Positions 46,716 to 58,049 of a stretch of DNA of 64,000 nt are shown here, piece by piece. The stretch spans positions 186,001-250,000 of the forward strand of contig NZ_AUIS01000003.1 in the NCBI RefSeq assembly GCF_000423825.1, written 5' to 3'. This stretch comes from Thermithiobacillus tepidarius DSM 3134 (lineage in GTDB: Bacteria; Pseudomonadota; Gammaproteobacteria; Acidithiobacillales; Thermithiobacillaceae). Position numbers and translations under genes: made by a program. The notes under the pieces are model-generated. The model was not told the DNA's origin. It was given only the letters and a program-made list of their open reading frames with translations, and did no database searches. Position 1 is the first letter of the stretch. Each line of letters begins with the position of its first letter.

Positions 46716-47108
46716 ATGCATTACATTCACGACACCCCCGGCAGACTGCGGATCAAGATCCGCGCCTTGAAGAAGAATGACAATGCAGCCCGCGGCTTCA
46801 AGGGCTTTCTGGAGGAACTGGACGGCATCCGCAGCGTGTGCGTGAACCTCACCACCGGCAGCGTCACCATTCACTACGACCATCAGCTCTTCGATGCCCG
46901 CGCCATCCTGCAGGCGCTGCAGCAGCAGGGCCTGCTGGAAGCGCCGTTGCCCGTGCCGGTCAAGGCGGCCGCCCGCTCCGGCGGCAATGCCGCCCTGGAC
47001 CGCGCCGTCGGCCAGGCGGCCGAGACCCTGGGCAGGGCCGTGTTCGACCGGCTGATGGAAAAGGCGGTGGAGCGCGCCGCCATGGCGGTGATCGCCGCCG
47101 TGCTCTGA
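46716..47108 (+). CDS. HMA2-like domain protein
   Basis: A 130-residue protein. Residues 1-72 form the HMA2-like module: YIHDTPGRLRIKIRAL, a helix, then VCVNLTTGSVTIHYDHQLFD. There is no CxxC metal pair. Residues 85-130 form an Ala-rich amphipathic or membrane helix (DRLMEKAVERAAMAVIAAVL). The ATG at 46716 is preferred because AGGAGG lies nine bases upstream; an ATG at 46707 directly abuts that site. The PGRxR signature is shared with the P-type ATPase N-terminus. Convergent with the DUF3562 gene, 16 bases apart. Confidence 0.75.
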   Translation: MHYIHDTPGRLRIKIRALKKNDNAARGFKGFLEELDGIRSVCVNLTTGSVTIHYDHQLFDARAILQALQQQGLLEAPLPVPVKAAARSGGNAALDRAVGQAAETLGRAVFDRLMEKAVERAAMAVIAAVL

Positions 47109-47124
47109 GCCGGGCGGGGCCGCG

Positions 47125-47355
47125 TCACCCGGAACGGTGTCCGTGCCGGACGGCCCGGATGTGCTCCTTGACGTTGTGGCTGATCAGGATGGACAGATAG
47201 TCCTTGATGTGGGCGCCCGGCTTGAGCTTGGCCAGCTCCGCTTCATAAAGGGAACACACCTCCTCGGCCGGCACGCCGCACTCCTGCGCCAGCATCTCGA
47301 TGGCGTGCCAATGCTGATCCCGCTCGCTGTCGCTGTCGTACAAGCTGTTGTCCAT
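47125..47355 (-). CDS. DUF3562-like small protein
   Basis: A 76-residue soluble protein: a helical segment HAIEMLAQECGVPAEEVCSL, then YEAELAKLKPGAHIKDYLSI and HNVKEHIRAVR. This pattern matches DUF3562 small proteins of proteobacteria, for which no function is known. AAGGAG precedes the ATG. It is 17 bases downstream of the SAM-synthetase-like gene and probably the last gene of the P-type ATPase operon. Confidence 0.65.
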   Translation of the reverse strand: MDNSLYDSDSERDQHWHAIEMLAQECGVPAEEVCSLYEAELAKLKPGAHIKDYLSILISHNVKEHIRAVRHGHRSG

Positions 47356-47372
47356 GCAGTCGCTCCTTGTGC

Positions 47373-48566
47373 TCAGCCCGCCTCCAGCATGGAGGCTCGA
47401 TCCGTGGCTTCCCACGGCAGGTCGAGATCCATGCGTCCCATCTGGCCATAGGCGGCAAGCTTGCGGTAAAAGCCGCCCTGGCGGAGGGCGGGCAGTTCTC
47501 TCAGATTGAACTGGCGGATGATGCCGGCCGGGCGGAAATCGAAGGCCGCCTGCACGCGCGCGCCGATGGCCTCGTCGGGCAGCCGGCCGGTGCCGAAGGT
47601 GTCCACCTGGACGCTGACCGGGCGGGCACGGCCGATGGAATAGCTGAGCAGCACTTCGCATTCCTCGGCCAGGCCGGCGGCCACCACGTTCTTGGCCGCG
47701 TAGCGGGCGACGTAGGCGCCGATCCGGTCGATGCGCGTCGGGTCCTTGCCGCTCAGCGCCGCCCCGCTGTGCCGGGAATACTCCCCATAGGTGTCGATGG
47801 CGTTCTTGCGCCCGGTCAGGCCCGCGTGCACCGCCGGGCCGCCGCTGCTGAACGGCTCCTCCGGATTGATGCAGATCTGCGTGCGCTCGTCCAGCCGGAT
47901 GGGCTCATGCGCGAACACGGGCCGGATCACCAGCTCCAGCAGATCGTCCCGCAAGCGGGCCGGCGGCGGCAGCGGCGCACCGTTCCGGCTGGCGATCAGG
48001 GTGATGCTGTGGATGCGGTGCGGCTTGCGTTCCCGGAACTCGACACCCACCTGGCTCTTGCCGTCGGGCCCCAGGTAAGCCAGGCGCTTGTCCCGCCGCA
48101 CGGCGGCAAGCTGCCGCGCCAGTTGGTGGGCCAGCCAGATGGGCAGCGGCATCAGGGCCGCGCTCTGGTTGCAGGCATAGCCGAAGACCGTGGCCTGATG
48201 ATGTGCCGGCACCCGCTCGATCTCCGCCTCGCTCATCTCCCGCTCGTCCACGCGCCCGTCGCGGCCGGCGCCCAGCTCGTTGATGCTGGTCATGATGCTG
48301 CAGGTACGGGCATTGAACGCCGGCTGCTCATAGCCGACCTGCTGGATGACTTGGCGGGCCGCGCCGGGGATGTCCACGGCGGCGCGGGCGTCGAAGCGCG
48401 CCGCGATGAAGACGATGCCGGTGGCCACGGCGCACTCCGCCACCACCCGCGCCTGGGGATCCTGCTGCAGGAAGCGGTCGACGACGGCGTCGCTGATCTG
48501 ATCGCAGAGCTTGTCGGGATGGCCTTCCGTGACCGATTCCGAGGTGAACATGAAATCCTGTTTCAT
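47373..48566 (-). CDS. Divergent S-adenosylmethionine synthetase-like protein
   Basis: A 397-residue MetK homologue. The N-terminal FTSESVTEGHPDKLCDQISD, with catalytic His and Asp, is intact, as are SGKDP and RYAAKNVVAAGLA near the C-terminus. Two motifs are changed: the canonical GAGDQG hexapeptide reads PAHHQA (Asp to His), and GDxGLTGRK reads VHAGLTGRK (Asp to His). Those Asp residues are active-site residues in known enzymes, so activity may be altered. Its ATG overlaps the stop of the upstream P-type ATPase (ATGA), and a GGGAGG site is also present. It is more likely a paralogue tied to the transporter than the housekeeping metK. Confidence 0.82.
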   Translation of the reverse strand: MKQDFMFTSESVTEGHPDKLCDQISDAVVDRFLQQDPQARVVAECAVATGIVFIAARFDARAAVDIPGAARQVIQQVGYEQPAFNARTCSIMTSINELGAGRDGRVDEREMSEAEIERVPAHHQATVFGYACNQSAALMPLPIWLAHQLARQLAAVRRDKRLAYLGPDGKSQVGVEFRERKPHRIHSITLIASRNGAPLPPPARLRDDLLELVIRPVFAHEPIRLDERTQICINPEEPFSSGGPAVHAGLTGRKNAIDTYGEYSRHSGAALSGKDPTRIDRIGAYVARYAAKNVVAAGLAEECEVLLSYSIGRARPVSVQVDTFGTGRLPDEAIGARVQAAFDFRPAGIIRQFNLRELPALRQGGFYRKLAAYGQMGRMDLDLPWEATDRASMLEAG

Positions 48567-51500
48567 GGGATCTGCCTCCCCGCGCGTGCTGGCGCGCTTC
48601 GGTTCGAGGGGGAAGCGCCCTGCCGGCGGCGCTGCCTCTTGCTGGTCTCGTTGACGAGGAAAGGCAGCAGCGCCCCGCCGCCGATCACCAAGGCATCGGC
48701 GGGCCGCATGGCCGCCATGCCCAAAAAACGCCGCAGGCCCGGCAGCAGGGCGGCCAGAAGCTGGGCGGCGAAGGAACCGCCCACGGCCAGGCGCAGAGAG
48801 GGATTGGGCGGCAACCGCTCGTGGTCGAAGACACTGTGGTTTTCCGAACGGTTGCTGATCGCCTGGAGAAATTGCGCCAGGGTCAGGCTCATGAAGGCCA
48901 GGGTGCCGGCCTGCGGCCCCGGGCCGTAGCGGTGTAGGCCGTAGCCGTAGGCGCCCAGGGTGCCGGCGCTGATCATGGCGGCCTCGAAGCCGATGCGCCT
49001 GAAATCCGCCCCCTGCACGAAGGGCTCGGCCGGATCGCGCGGCGGGCGCCGCAGCACGTCGGGCTCCGGCGCCTCCAGACTCAGGGCGAGCCCGGGGAAG
49101 ATGTCGGTGACCAGGTTGATCCACAGCAGCTGCATGGGGCTCAGGGGCTGGCCCATGCCGGCGGCGATCGCGCCGGTCATGACCACGATCTCGCTCAGGT
49201 TGGTGGCCAGCAGGAAGTGCACGGACTTGCGGATGTTGTCGTAGATGGTGCGTCCCTGGCTGACGGCCTCGATCATGGTCTGCAGGTTGTCGTCCTCCAA
49301 CACCACGTCCGCCACCCGGCGCGCCACGTCGGTGCCGGTGTGGCCCATGGCGATGCCGATGTCGGCGGCCTTGAGGGCGGGACCGTCGTTGATGCCGTCG
49401 CCGGTCATGGCCACCACCCGGCCGCTGGCCTGCAGGGCCTGGACGATCTGCAGCTTGTGGGCCGGGCTGACGCGGGCGAAGACGTGCACCCGCGGCGCCA
49501 GGGTCTTCAGCACTTCCGGAGCGAGGGCGGTGAGGGCGCTGGAGTCGAGGATCTGCAGCTCGCCCCCCCGGCTCAGGTCCACGCTGCGGCCGATGGCGTA
49601 GGCCGTGGCGCTCTGGTCGCCGGTGATGATGACCGTGTCGATGCCGGCGTCGTGGAAACGGCCGACGAGCTCGCGCACGCCGTGGCGCAGCGGGTCGGCC
49701 ATGCCCACCAGGCCGAGCCAGACCAGGTCCTCGGTGACCACCGCATCCGCGTCCGTTTCCGCGTAGGCCACGCCCAGCACGCGCAGCGCATTGCCGGCCA
49801 TGCGCTCGTTTGCCATCTCGATGGCCTGACGCGCGCCCTCGCTCAAGGACCGGCGCTCGCCGTCGCATACGTAGCAGCCGCACATGGCCAGCACTTCCGC
49901 CGGACTGCCCTTGACGGCGACCAGGCGCCGCCCATCCTGGCGCGCATGGACGGTACCCATGAAATTGCGGTGCTCGGCGCGGTATTCCACGTGCAGCCGG
50001 GGAAAATCTCGGCGCAGGCGCAGGACGTCCACGCCGGCGTCGAGCGCCAACTGCACCAGGGCGTTCTCGGTGGGCGAGCCGCGCAGCGCGTAGCCGCCGT
50101 CCAAGCGGCAGACCTCGCTTTCGTTGCACAGGACGGCCACGTGCATGAGGCGCATGAGCTCGTCGTTGAGGATGGGGTCGACTGGATCGCGGTCGAGCAG
50201 GAGTTCGCCCTCGGCGACGTCGAGGTCTCGCAGGCCGGTGTGAATGTCCACCACCGACATGCGGTTGAGGGTGATGGTGCCGGTCTTGTCCAGGCAGATG
50301 ACCTGCATCGCCCCCAGGGCCTCCACGGCATCCAGATGGCGGATCAGGACCTGGTGGGCGCGCATCCGGCGGATGCCGAGCACCAGGGTGGTGGTGGCGA
50401 CGGTGGGCAGGCCCTCGGGAACGGCGGCCACGGCCAGGGAAATGGCCGTCTTCAGCATCGGCAGGAAAGCGTAACCGCGCAGCAGACCCAGCCCGAAGAC
50501 CAGGCCACAGACGCCAGCGCCCAGCAGCACCATGCGGTTGCCCATGACATCCAGTTGCTGCTCCATGGGCGTGGCCGGCGGCCGTGCCTCGCCGACCAGG
50601 GCCTGGATGCGCCCGATCTCGGTATGGCGGCCGGTGGCGACCACCACCGCCAGACCCTGGCCGCCGGTGACCAGGGTGCCCATGTAGACCATGTTCGCCC
50701 GGTCGGCCAGCGGCACGTCGCCGCGGCTCAGGCGCCCGGCCCGCTTGGCGGCGGGCAGGCTCTCGCCGGTCAGGGCGGACTCGTCCACGCTCAACTGCCG
50801 AGCCTCGATCAGGCGGGCGTCGGCGCCCACGTAGGCGCCCGGAGCCAGCACCAGGATGTCGCCCGGCACCAGTTCGTCGACGGGGATGTCCCGCGCTTGG
50901 CCGTCGCGGCGCGCCCGGGCCACGGGCCGGGTGACGCCGCTCAGGGCGGCGATGGTCTTCTCCGCCTGGCTCTCGGTCGCATAGCCGATGCCGCCGTTGA
51001 TGAGCACCACGCCCATGATCACCAGGGCGTCGAGCAGGCCACCCGTGAACACCGACACCAGGGCGGAGGCGGCCAGCAGACCCACCGGCAGGGATTTGAA
51101 CTGACCGGCGAGGATGCTGAAGCCGGAACGCGGCACCGCCTCCGGCAGCACGTTGGGTCCGTACTTCTGCAGGCGCTGCGCCGCGCGGGCACTGCCGAGG
51201 CCCAGGCCCGGATCGCTGTCCAGGGCCGCCAACGCCACCTCCGCTCCCAGGACATGCCATGGTTTCTCCGCCTGGGCGGCGCCGTGGCCGATGAGCCGGC
51301 GCAGCCGGCGGCCACCGGGAGCGGCGCCGGGTGCCGGGGTCGCCGCGCGCAGCAACTCGGCCAGCATGGCGGTGATCTCGTCCAGCGGGCGGCTGGGATC
51401 GAAAAGGACGAGCACGTTGCCGGTCAGGTCGCTGGCGGCCACATAGCGCACTCCCCGGCGGCCGGCCAAACCGGCCTCAACCACCTGCTTCAGCGGCGCC

Positions 51501-51598
51501 GAGCGCTGCAGTCCGGCGACCTTGTAGCGGGCGCGCCCCGGCACCGCCGTGTGGATCGGCCGGACCAGCGTCTCGGATTCCTGCACTGCGGCCTGCAT
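48563..51598 (-). CDS. P2-type cation-transporting ATPase with N-terminal HMA2-like module
   Basis: A 1011-residue P-type ATPase. Residues about 12-85 form a cysteine-less HMA2-like module (PIHTAVPGRARYKV, then LTGNVLVLFD). A basic linker leads to the core: TGES, M4 AVPEGLPTVA, the phosphorylation site CLDKTGTITLNRM, KGSPAEV, TGDQS and TGDGINDGPALKAADIG. M5 has TNLSE and M6 has NLVTD, keeping the residues that bind Ca2+ in SERCA-type pumps. A P1B metal pump would have CPC or SPC instead. Likely cargo is Ca2+ or Mn2+, by inference. The ATG at 51598 has AGGAGG upstream. It is coupled to the MetK-like gene. Confidence 0.85.
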   Translation of the reverse strand: MQAAVQESETLVRPIHTAVPGRARYKVAGLQRSAPLKQVVEAGLAGRRGVRYVAASDLTGNVLVLFDPSRPLDEITAMLAELLRAATPAPGAAPGGRRLRRLIGHGAAQAEKPWHVLGAEVALAALDSDPGLGLGSARAAQRLQKYGPNVLPEAVPRSGFSILAGQFKSLPVGLLAASALVSVFTGGLLDALVIMGVVLINGGIGYATESQAEKTIAALSGVTRPVARARRDGQARDIPVDELVPGDILVLAPGAYVGADARLIEARQLSVDESALTGESLPAAKRAGRLSRGDVPLADRANMVYMGTLVTGGQGLAVVVATGRHTEIGRIQALVGEARPPATPMEQQLDVMGNRMVLLGAGVCGLVFGLGLLRGYAFLPMLKTAISLAVAAVPEGLPTVATTTLVLGIRRMRAHQVLIRHLDAVEALGAMQVICLDKTGTITLNRMSVVDIHTGLRDLDVAEGELLLDRDPVDPILNDELMRLMHVAVLCNESEVCRLDGGYALRGSPTENALVQLALDAGVDVLRLRRDFPRLHVEYRAEHRNFMGTVHARQDGRRLVAVKGSPAEVLAMCGCYVCDGERRSLSEGARQAIEMANERMAGNALRVLGVAYAETDADAVVTEDLVWLGLVGMADPLRHGVRELVGRFHDAGIDTVIITGDQSATAYAIGRSVDLSRGGELQILDSSALTALAPEVLKTLAPRVHVFARVSPAHKLQIVQALQASGRVVAMTGDGINDGPALKAADIGIAMGHTGTDVARRVADVVLEDDNLQTMIEAVSQGRTIYDNIRKSVHFLLATNLSEIVVMTGAIAAGMGQPLSPMQLLWINLVTDIFPGLALSLEAPEPDVLRRPPRDPAEPFVQGADFRRIGFEAAMISAGTLGAYGYGLHRYGPGPQAGTLAFMSLTLAQFLQAISNRSENHSVFDHERLPPNPSLRLAVGGSFAAQLLAALLPGLRRFLGMAAMRPADALVIGGGALLPFLVNETSKRQRRRQGASPSNRSAPARAGRQIP

Positions 51599-51718
51599 GC
51601 GACCGATCCTCCTGGATACCGCGATCACTGCCCGCCCCGGTTGCGGCACGCGGCGGGCCTATTAAGGTAATCAGCCCACGGCCGCAGCATAATACGACTC
51701 AAGGACGATGCGCGGCCC

Positions 51719-53398
51719 TCAGCCGTGGTCGGAGAGATAGTCGCCGGGCACCTTGCCGCCCTCCAGGCCGTCCTGGCTGGACACGATCTCCGCGGCGAAG
51801 GCGGCGGCGTCCCGGAACGGCAGCAGCACCCGGTCGGCCCCCGCCGCGCGCAGGCGCCGTGCATCCGCTTCGGTATGCGCGGTCAGCACCGTCATGCCCT
51901 GGAAGCCCCAGCGCCGCAGCGCTTCCAGCAGGGCCAGATTCACCTCGGTGGAAGCCAGGGTGCTGACCACCCAGCGCGCCTCATGCAGGGGCAGGGTTTC
52001 CGGGTAGTCGGGGTCCTCGGCGTCGCCGAAGCGCACGTTGATGCCCAGGCGGCGGAAACGGCGCACCAGCTCCGGATCGAAGTCCACCCCCAGCACCTGG
52101 AAGCCCTTCTTCTGCAGGTCGTCGGCCAGCAGCCAGCCGTAGCGGCCGAGGCCGTAAATGATGATGTCCACCGGCCGCTCGCCCGGCAGGACGTGGCCGC
52201 CCTCCTCCGCCTCGCGTTGGGGCCGGCGCCGCTCGAAAACGACCAACCAGGGGTCGAGCCAGCGGTACAAATGATGGGAGTAGAGGATCATGTAGGTGGA
52301 CAGGGTGATGGTGATGAGCCCCACCAGGGTCACCAGCCCCACCGCCTCGGGCAGCACCTGCCCCAGGCTCACGCCCAGGGCGATGAAGACGAAGGAGAAC
52401 TCGCTGATCTGGGCGACGGTGAGGCCGGCCAGGAAGCCGGTGTGCCTGCGGTAGCCCATGTAGCCCATGATCGCCATGACGATGAGTGGATTGCCGATCA
52501 GCACGAAGAGCGACAGCGCCACGGCCGCCGGCACCTGGCCGCCGATGGTGGCGAAGTCCAGCTGCGCCCCCAGCTCGATGAAGAAAAAGAGCAGCAGAAA
52601 GTCGCGCAGGCTGGTCAGGCGCGTGCTGATCGCCTCCCGATAGGGCGTGGAGGCGAGCGAAAAGCCCGCCAGGAGCGCGCCCACCTCCTTGCTGAAGCCG
52701 AGCATGTCGCCGAGGGTCGCCAGCACCGCGCCCCAGGCCACGGCGACGATGAGCAGCAGCTCGCCCGAGCGCGCCAGCAGGTGCAGGACGCGGGGCAGCA
52801 CGTAGCGCATCAGGAGCAGGATACCGATCACCACCGCCGCCAGCTTCAGCGGCAGCCACAGCAGCCCGTTGTCCGCCGCCGGCGCCAGGCCCGCCCCCAG
52901 CACGCTCAGCACCATCATGGCCAGGGCCACGGCGATGTCCTGCACGATGAGAAAGCCCATGGCGATGCGTCCATGCAGGGAGTCGATCTCGCGTTTGTCG
53001 GACAGCAGCTTGACGATGATAATGGTGCTGGAAAAGGTGAGCGCCACGGCCACGTAGAGCGCGGTCAGGGGCGGCATGCCCAGGGCCAGGGCCAGCGCAA
53101 AGCCGAACACGGTGGTGAAGACGATCTGCCCGAGCCCGGTGGCCAGCGCCACCGGCCCGAGATTGCGCACCAGCCGCAGGTCGAGCTTGAGGCCGACCAC
53201 GAAGAGCAGGACGGTGATGCCCAATTCGGCCAGCAGCTCGATGGGGTCGCTCGTCACCACCCAGCCGAGCACCGCCGGGCCGGCGATGATGCCGGTGGCG
53301 ATGAAGGCGACCAGCAGGGGCTGGCGCAGGCGCACGGCGACGGCGCCCGCGAGCGCGGCGAGCAGGAGCAGACCGGTCAATTCGTAGTAGATGCTCAC
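51719..53398 (-). CDS. CPA2-family cation/proton antiporter with RCK domain (KefB/KefC-like)
   Basis: A 559-residue monovalent cation antiporter. Residues 1-385 hold about twelve membrane helices with family motifs LAELGITVLLFVVGLKLD and FSSTIIIVKLLSDK, and MGFLIVQDIAVA. The C-terminal part (about 410-540) is an NAD-binding RCK/TrkA-N domain with IIIYGLGRYGWLLADDL and GDAEDPD. Such proteins move K+ (or Na+) against H+ under nucleotide control. It stands 100 bases downstream of the second P-type ATPase on the same strand and could share its transcript. Kef-type ancillary flavoproteins are absent. Confidence 0.87.
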   Translation of the reverse strand: MSIYYELTGLLLLAALAGAVAVRLRQPLLVAFIATGIIAGPAVLGWVVTSDPIELLAELGITVLLFVVGLKLDLRLVRNLGPVALATGLGQIVFTTVFGFALALALGMPPLTALYVAVALTFSSTIIIVKLLSDKREIDSLHGRIAMGFLIVQDIAVALAMMVLSVLGAGLAPAADNGLLWLPLKLAAVVIGILLLMRYVLPRVLHLLARSGELLLIVAVAWGAVLATLGDMLGFSKEVGALLAGFSLASTPYREAISTRLTSLRDFLLLFFFIELGAQLDFATIGGQVPAAVALSLFVLIGNPLIVMAIMGYMGYRRHTGFLAGLTVAQISEFSFVFIALGVSLGQVLPEAVGLVTLVGLITITLSTYMILYSHHLYRWLDPWLVVFERRRPQREAEEGGHVLPGERPVDIIIYGLGRYGWLLADDLQKKGFQVLGVDFDPELVRRFRRLGINVRFGDAEDPDYPETLPLHEARWVVSTLASTEVNLALLEALRRWGFQGMTVLTAHTEADARRLRAAGADRVLLPFRDAAAFAAEIVSSQDGLEGGKVPGDYLSDHG

Positions 53399-53498
53399 GC
53401 ACGTCCCCGGGTGAGATGGGCCGCAGGCAGGCGCGGCGGCCGCGCGCCTGCCCTCCTATAACCTTAGTCCGAAAAAACCCGCAAAGACTCCCGGCCCC
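53399..53498. other. 100-base gap between the antiporter and P-type ATPase genes
   Basis: A short A-run (AAAAAAC near 53473) gives a T-run on the minus strand after the ATPase gene, but no stable stem precedes it. No separate promoter was recognised, so the two genes may be co-transcribed. Confidence 0.3.
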
Positions 53499-56157
<2,659 letters not shown>

Positions 56158-56183
<26 letters not shown>

Positions 56184-57171
56184 AAGCGTTCAACAGATAC
56201 AAAGAGAGGAGAAAGAGACTGGCCCAGCCCACGTTCTTGAGAAAACGCGGGCTCGCGGGGTAGAGCAGGCCGACGATGGCCACGCCCATCATCATCATGG
56301 CCGACAGCACGGACACGGCGTGTATCGGCGACACAAGGGACAGCAGGGGACCCTGCAGGAAAAACACGTCATCGACGGCCACGATGACGAGATTGAACAG
56401 GATGCTGCCGAACAGGTTGCCGATGGCCATGTCCAGCGCACCCAGGCGCAATGCGGCGACCGTCACCGCCAGCTCGGGGGTCGTGGTAGCCAGAGCGATG
56501 AAGAAGGTACCCACGAAGGTGCGATGCCAACCCATGGCCGTGGCCATAGCCTCGCCCAGAAAGGGCAGGCCGGCACCGACGCCGATCACCAGGAGGGCAG
56601 CAAATGCGTAGCGGCGGGTGGCCTGCGCCATCGTCAGATGCGGGTAGCGCTCGGCCACCTCGGAGGAAAAGGCGGCCATCTGCTGGCGCTCGTAGCGGTA
56701 CACCGTGCGCATTGCCACCAGATAAATGATCAAGATCGCCGGCGAGTAGAAGCCCACATGCCCAATCGCCCAGACTGCGCCGCTGCCGGCCAGCAGCAGG
56801 TTGAAGCCGATGAAGCCGATGAGGATGACACCGAAGCCCGCAGACAGGACGTGCCCCCGGCTAGCCCGGGTATAAACGGACTCTCCGCGCTGGAGGAAAT
56901 CCAGGAGCACGATCAGCGCCAAATTGAAAACGCAGGCGCCCAGCACATTGCCCAAAGCAATGTTCGGTGCCCGCGCCAGCGCCACCGCGCTAACTCCCGT
57001 GATCAGCTCCGGCAGGGAGGTGACGGTGGCCAGGAGCACGAAGCCGATCCAGGTGCCGCTCAGGCCTGTCTTCTCAGCGATCACATCGCCGTAGCGGGAC
57101 AGCGTGTAGCCGGCCATGCCGACGACCAGCACGGCCGTGGCAAAGAGGGTCCAGATCAACGCAGGCAGCAA
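56158..57171 (-). CDS. Calcium/cation antiporter, CaCA family
   Basis: A 337-residue exchanger with ten membrane helices. Both alpha repeats are clear: FVLLATVTSLPELITGVSAV followed by GNVLGACVFNL, and FFIALATTTPELAVTVAAL followed by GNLFGSILFN. These form the ion site of Na+/Ca2+ or H+/Ca2+ exchangers; the key acids are the Glu residues of LPE and TPE. It is transcribed first in an operon with the P2A ATPase (26-base overlap), which supports joint Ca2+ export. Confidence 0.9.
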
Positions 57172-57494
57172 GGCACTCCCCTTGTGAACGGCACACGGAA
57201 AGGCGCCTTGCGGGCGCCTGACCGGGTCCAGTTAAGCACAGGGCCGCCGGAGCGGCAAGGCGCCAAGGGCCGCGTCCCGCCGCGGCGCTTGGAGTCGCCG
57301 CCCTTATTGCTTAGACTATCCGGTGCATGCAGCCCGCCGACCGCACCGCAGGCATGCCCCTGACCGGGAACCCTCCGGAATGCCGGGAAAGTGCCGTTAA
57401 AACACGGATGGCCCGCCCGCACCGGGACGGCTGCCGGAGCGGGCACAGAAGAACTCATATCGAGGCAGGCGCCAAGACGCCCCCAGGGAGTGAG
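57172..57494. other. Divergent intergenic region with leader of the unknown gene
   Basis: These 323 bases separate the CaCA gene (minus) from an unknown gene (plus). A sigma-70-like promoter for the plus gene lies at 57289-57317, leaving a leader of about 170 bases before the GGGAG ribosome-binding site. A GCGCC-rich inverted stretch lies around 57213-57230. No minus-strand promoter could be picked with confidence. Confidence 0.4.
57289..57317 (+). promoter_or_regulatory. Sigma-70 promoter candidate for the 57495 gene
   Basis: The -35 TTGGAG (57289-57294) and -10 TAGACT (57312-57317) have a 17-base spacer. The -10 is part of TTAGACTATC, repeated before the gene at 44532 in the same island. 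Confidence 0.5.
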
Positions 57495-57857
57495 ATGGAA
57501 GTCGATATCGCCATCCGCGATGCCGCCGGCAGGATGCAGACCAAGCGGGTCTCCTGGCTGCCCAAACGGGCCAGCGACGGCGTCCATCTGGCCGGCGTGG
57601 TCATCCACACCCGTCCCGAGGTGGTACAGTGGATCTCCGGCGACGTCATGCAGCGGGTCCTGCGCGATCTGGAAAGCAACTACGCCATCGGCCATTTCCT
57701 CAACATCCAGAAGGGCACCATCAACATCGCCATCACCAAGCTCAGTTCCACCGAGCCCGCGGCCATAAACGAACTCCTCGCCACCCTGCGCGCGCTGGAG
57801 GACAAGATCCGCGCCCTGGAGGAAGCACTGCAGAGCTTGGAGGCACACGCGCCTTGA
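57495..57857 (+). CDS. Protein of unknown function with C-terminal coiled coil
   Basis: I do not recognise this 120-residue protein. It starts MEVDIAIRDAAGRMQTKRVS, with an alternating beta-strand pattern up to about residue 45 (HLAGVVIHTRPEVVQ), a helical middle (MQRVLRDLESNYAIGHFL), a strand pair (GTINIAITKLSS) and a final heptad-like helix (LLATLRALEDKIRALEEAL). No membrane segment. The start at 57495 is chosen because GGGAG lies just upstream; an ATG at 57327 in the same frame would add 56 low-quality residues. It lies among the cation transporters and may be an accessory protein. Confidence 0.65.
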   Translation: MEVDIAIRDAAGRMQTKRVSWLPKRASDGVHLAGVVIHTRPEVVQWISGDVMQRVLRDLESNYAIGHFLNIQKGTINIAITKLSSTEPAAINELLATLRALEDKIRALEEALQSLEAHAP

Positions 57858-58049
57858 TGTGGGCTGAGGCCAGCAGGATGGGCTTGCGAGGGCCGATGGG
57901 TGTTGCAGTTTGTAGCTTGGGCTGAGTACCGCCAAGCCCAACGGATGCAGGAGCGGAGCGGGTTGCGCCCGAAGACTTGCCGATCGGCACAGTGGATCGC
58001 CACTGAATCGCGAGCCAGCCCGCCCCAACCCTCAAAACGCAGCCCCCGC
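57858..58049. repeat. Degraded repeats between the unknown gene and the CorC-like gene
   Basis: Two repeat types are packed here. TTGGGC (57917-57922) and GCCCAA (57936-57941) form a hairpin of the GTTGGGCT-type repeat common in gammaproteobacteria. A decayed REPIN spans about 57946-58029, with GCAGGAGCGGAGCGGG at one end and ATCGCGAGCCAGCCCG at the other. Neither is close to consensus. No gene is seen. Confidence 0.55.

Noticed and set aside
46716-47108. Copper chaperone (CopZ-like) function for the small HMA2 protein
   Set aside because: No CxxC or other thiol metal site is present; the single Cys cannot form the usual binding loop.
43505-51598. Assignment of the island as a known ferrosome (fez) cluster
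   Set aside because: Ferrosome FezB is a P1B-type ATPase. Both ATPases here have the P2 motif PEGLP or PEALP in M4 and calcium-type M5/M6 residues, and the remaining genes do not clearly match. Only an analogy is kept.
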